From Thermoanaerobaculia bacterium (lineage in GTDB: Bacteria > Acidobacteriota > Thermoanaerobaculia > Multivoradales > UBA5704): DNA of 7,808 nucleotides. The notes below the pieces were generated by a model. That model worked only from the letters and a program-made list of their open reading frames with translations. It did not search any database and was not told the DNA's origin. Shown here one piece after another: positions 6,197 through 7,808 of the stretch (position 1 is its first letter; every line of letters starts with the position of its first letter). Both the position numbers and the translations under genes were made by a program. The DNA is taken from contig JAICSG010000164.1 of assembly GCA_025937035.1 (NCBI GenBank), positions 1-7,808 on the forward strand, written 5' to 3'.

Positions 6197-7291
6197 ATGG
6201 ATTTCTTCCAGCAGATGGTGGAGATGGGTCACGAGCGGGTGCTCTTCTGCTCCAATCCGGACGTCGGCCTCCAGGCGATCATCGCGGTCCACTCGACCGT
6301 GCTCGGCCCCGGGCTCGGCGGCTGCCGGATGTGGCCTTACGCCAGCACCGAGGAGGCGATGCTCGACGTCCTCCGCCTCTCCAAGGGCATGACCTATAAG
6401 GCGGCGGCGGCCGGCCTCAACCTGGGCGGCGGCAAGGCGGTGATCATCGGCGATTCCAAGAAAGACAAGACCGAGGAGCTGTTCCGGGCCTTCGGCCGCT
6501 ACGTCGAGTCGCTCAACGGCCTCTACATCACCGCCGAGGACGTCGGCACCGGCACGGAGGACATGGAGGTCGTCCACCATGAGACCCGCTGGGTGACCGG
6601 CCTGCCGCCCGAATCGGGGGGAGGCGGCGACCCCTCGCCGGTGACCGCCTTCGGCACCCTTCAGGGGATCAAGGCCGCCGTCCAACACCTGGGCGACGAC
6701 TCGCTGAAAGGCCGCTCGGTGGCCGTCCAGGGGCTCGGCAGCGTCGGCTACAACCTGGCGCGGTTCCTGCGCGACGAGGGGGCCAAGGTCTTCGCCACCG
6801 ACATCGATCCCGAGAAGACGGCCCGGGCCCGCGAGGAGCTCGGCGCCGAGATCGTCCCGCTGAACGAGATCCTGGAGGTCGAGTGCGACGTGGTGGCCCC
6901 CTGCGCCCTCGGGGCCATCATCAACGACGAGTCGGTCCCCAGGCTGCGCTGCCGCATCGTGGCGGGAGCCGCCAACAACCAGCTCAAGGAGGACCGCCAC
7001 GGCCAGGAGCTCCACGACCGGGGGATCCTCTACGCCCCGGACTACGTGATCAACGCCGGCGGCCTGATCAACGTCTACAACGAGCTGGTGGGCTACAACC
7101 GCGAGGTGTCCATGCGGATGGCCCGCGGCATCTTCGCCAACATGGCGCGCCTGTTCGAGATCGCCCGCGCGCAGTCGATCCCCACCTACCTCGCCGCCGA
7201 CCGGCTGGCCGAGGAGCGTATCGCGCGGGTGAAGGGGCTCGGCGGGCAGCATTGGGTGCGGACGGTCCGGAAGCGCGCGGTGGATCTGTAA
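6197..7291 (+). CDS. Leucine dehydrogenase (Glu/Leu/Phe/Val dehydrogenase family)
   Basis: This 364-residue NAD-dependent enzyme reversibly deaminates leucine, isoleucine and valine to their 2-oxo acids plus ammonium, feeding branched-chain amino acid degradation or branched fatty acid precursor supply. The N-terminal catalytic domain has GPGLGGCRMW (37-46), KGMTYKAAAAGLNLGGGK with the two active-site lysines K68 and K80, and AEDVGT (113-118). K68 and K80 fall on the same numbers as in the well-studied Bacillus/Lysinibacillus enzymes, and the total length is also the same. The Rossmann domain follows with QGLGSVG (178-184) and the acidic TDID (201-204) expected for NAD preference. VAPCALGAIIND, ANNQLKEDRHG and APDYVINAGGLINV are family hallmarks. 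I chose ATG 6197 because MDFF then aligns with the family N-terminus. GTG 6194 and TTG 6188 are in frame, and AAAGGGA (6181-6187) could serve the first two. A secreted protein gene follows after 27 nt. Confidence 0.95.
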   Translation: MDFFQQMVEMGHERVLFCSNPDVGLQAIIAVHSTVLGPGLGGCRMWPYASTEEAMLDVLRLSKGMTYKAAAAGLNLGGGKAVIIGDSKKDKTEELFRAFGRYVESLNGLYITAEDVGTGTEDMEVVHHETRWVTGLPPESGGGGDPSPVTAFGTLQGIKAAVQHLGDDSLKGRSVAVQGLGSVGYNLARFLRDEGAKVFATDIDPEKTARAREELGAEIVPLNEILEVECDVVAPCALGAIINDESVPRLRCRIVAGAANNQLKEDRHGQELHDRGILYAPDYVINAGGLINVYNELVGYNREVSMRMARGIFANMARLFEIARAQSIPTYLAADRLAEERIARVKGLGGQHWVRTVRKRAVDL

Positions 7292-7318
7292 ACCTCGCTT
7301 TCCCCTGGGAGGTTTCCC

Positions 7319-7808
7319 ATGAGCTCTCGACCTCTCCTCCTCGCCCTGGCTCTCTCCCTGGGAGCGCTCCCGGCCGCCGCCGCTCCCCCGATCTGCGACG
7401 GCTCGACCGCCCTCACGCTGATCGGCATGGACACCGCGTCCGGCCGCACCCTCTTCTCCGTGCCGCCGATCGCCGACGGCCAGTCGAGCTGGATCGTGGA
7501 GCTCGAAGGCGACGGCCGGGAGGCCCGCGCCTGGCCGGACAATCCCAAGGGGCGCTACGGCGGCTCGGTGGGGCCGGGGCCGGTGATCGCGGTCGTCCCC
7601 TGCGGCCCCGCCTGCATCCAGCCGGTGCGGTGGAACGAGGGCGCCTGGGAGCCGCTGGGCGATTCCCTCTCGGCGCCCACCGCCGCGACCGCCAACCCCA
7701 CCTACGACCAGACCGGGGCCCCCTGGTTCCTCCTCCACGGGGTGAGCGGCACGGCCGGCCAGGAGCAGGCCTGGGCCTTCCGCTACGAGGGGAAGGACTG
7801 GCGGAACC
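7319..7808 (+). CDS. Secreted protein of unknown function (N-terminal part, runs off the window)
   Basis: The frame is open from ATG 7319 to the window end (163 residues visible). It begins with a clear Sec signal peptide: Arg near the start, a Leu/Ala-rich core at about residues 6-20, and an AAAA-P cleavage region near residue 22. The mature part is rich in Gly, Pro, Trp and short polar turns (for example GKDW, WIVELEGDG, FLLHGVSG), which suggests an extracellular or periplasmic beta-rich protein, perhaps of propeller type. I recognise no domain or motif. It contains three cysteines after the signal (C26, C94, C98), the latter two in the segment CGPAC. The ribosome binding site GGGAGG (7307-7312) is 6 nt from the start and is overlapped by a small hairpin. 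The gene lies 27 nt after leucine dehydrogenase and is probably co-transcribed. The C-terminus is missing, so length cannot be judged. Confidence 0.75.
   Translation, partial: MSSRPLLLALALSLGALPAAAAPPICDGSTALTLIGMDTASGRTLFSVPPIADGQSSWIVELEGDGREARAWPDNPKGRYGGSVGPGPVIAVVPCGPACIQPVRWNEGAWEPLGDSLSAPTAATANPTYDQTGAPWFLLHGVSGTAGQEQAWAFRYEGKDWRN

Noticed and set aside
5579..7738. A 719-codon open frame on the minus strand across bcp, leucine dehydrogenase and the secreted protein
   Set aside because: It spans three well-supported genes on the other strand and intergenic gaps, and its His/Val/Asp/Gly-rich composition is that of an antisense shadow.

Overview
The window is very GC-rich throughout its genes and carries chromosomal housekeeping genes. 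These are a six-domain ribosomal protein S1, an IHF/HU protein, epoxyqueuosine reductase, a Bcp-type peroxiredoxin and leucine dehydrogenase. The gene content, the small PGLGH-type membrane protein and the frequent GTG/TTG starts suggest a deep-branching GC-rich Gram-negative-type bacterium. Acidobacteriota is my best guess, but it is inferred from protein style and not from any marker search.

Layout. A leftward block covers 4389 down to 1: queG, rpsA, ihfB-like, a HIT-family nucleotide hydrolase/transferase, a four-segment membrane protein (DUF6677-like) and the first 16 codons of another membrane protein. Spacing becomes very tight after ihfB (overlap, 0 nt, 4 nt), as expected of an operon. 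rpsA has its own near-consensus sigma-70 promoter (TTGACA, 17 bp, TATACT) inside the end of queG. Its leader is about 100 nt, with two hairpins and a U7 tract between the ribosome binding site and AUG. A rightward block covers 4582 to 7808: a class I SAM methyltransferase with an unassigned helical N-terminal domain, bcp/prxQ, leucine dehydrogenase, and the start of a secreted protein of unknown function. Hairpins separate the first three genes.

The most unusual element is the divergent intergenic region between queG and the methyltransferase. It is almost entirely an array of eight degenerate repeats of exactly 20 bp (4401-4560). Each unit is centred on the near-palindrome AACA-W-TGTT. The array is 44% GC by hand count, far more AT-rich than its surroundings. 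No sigma-70 promoter is recognisable in it, and neither flanking gene has a clear Shine-Dalgarno sequence. It looks like a helically phased multi-site protein-binding (operator/iteron-like) region, or a clade-specific intergenic repeat element. I cannot tell which from sequence alone.

How the genes work together: most of the leftward block concerns translation and nucleic acid housekeeping (tRNA modification, ribosome function, nucleoid architecture). The rightward block mixes an unknown methylation, peroxide detoxification and branched-chain amino acid catabolism, with no single pathway apparent.
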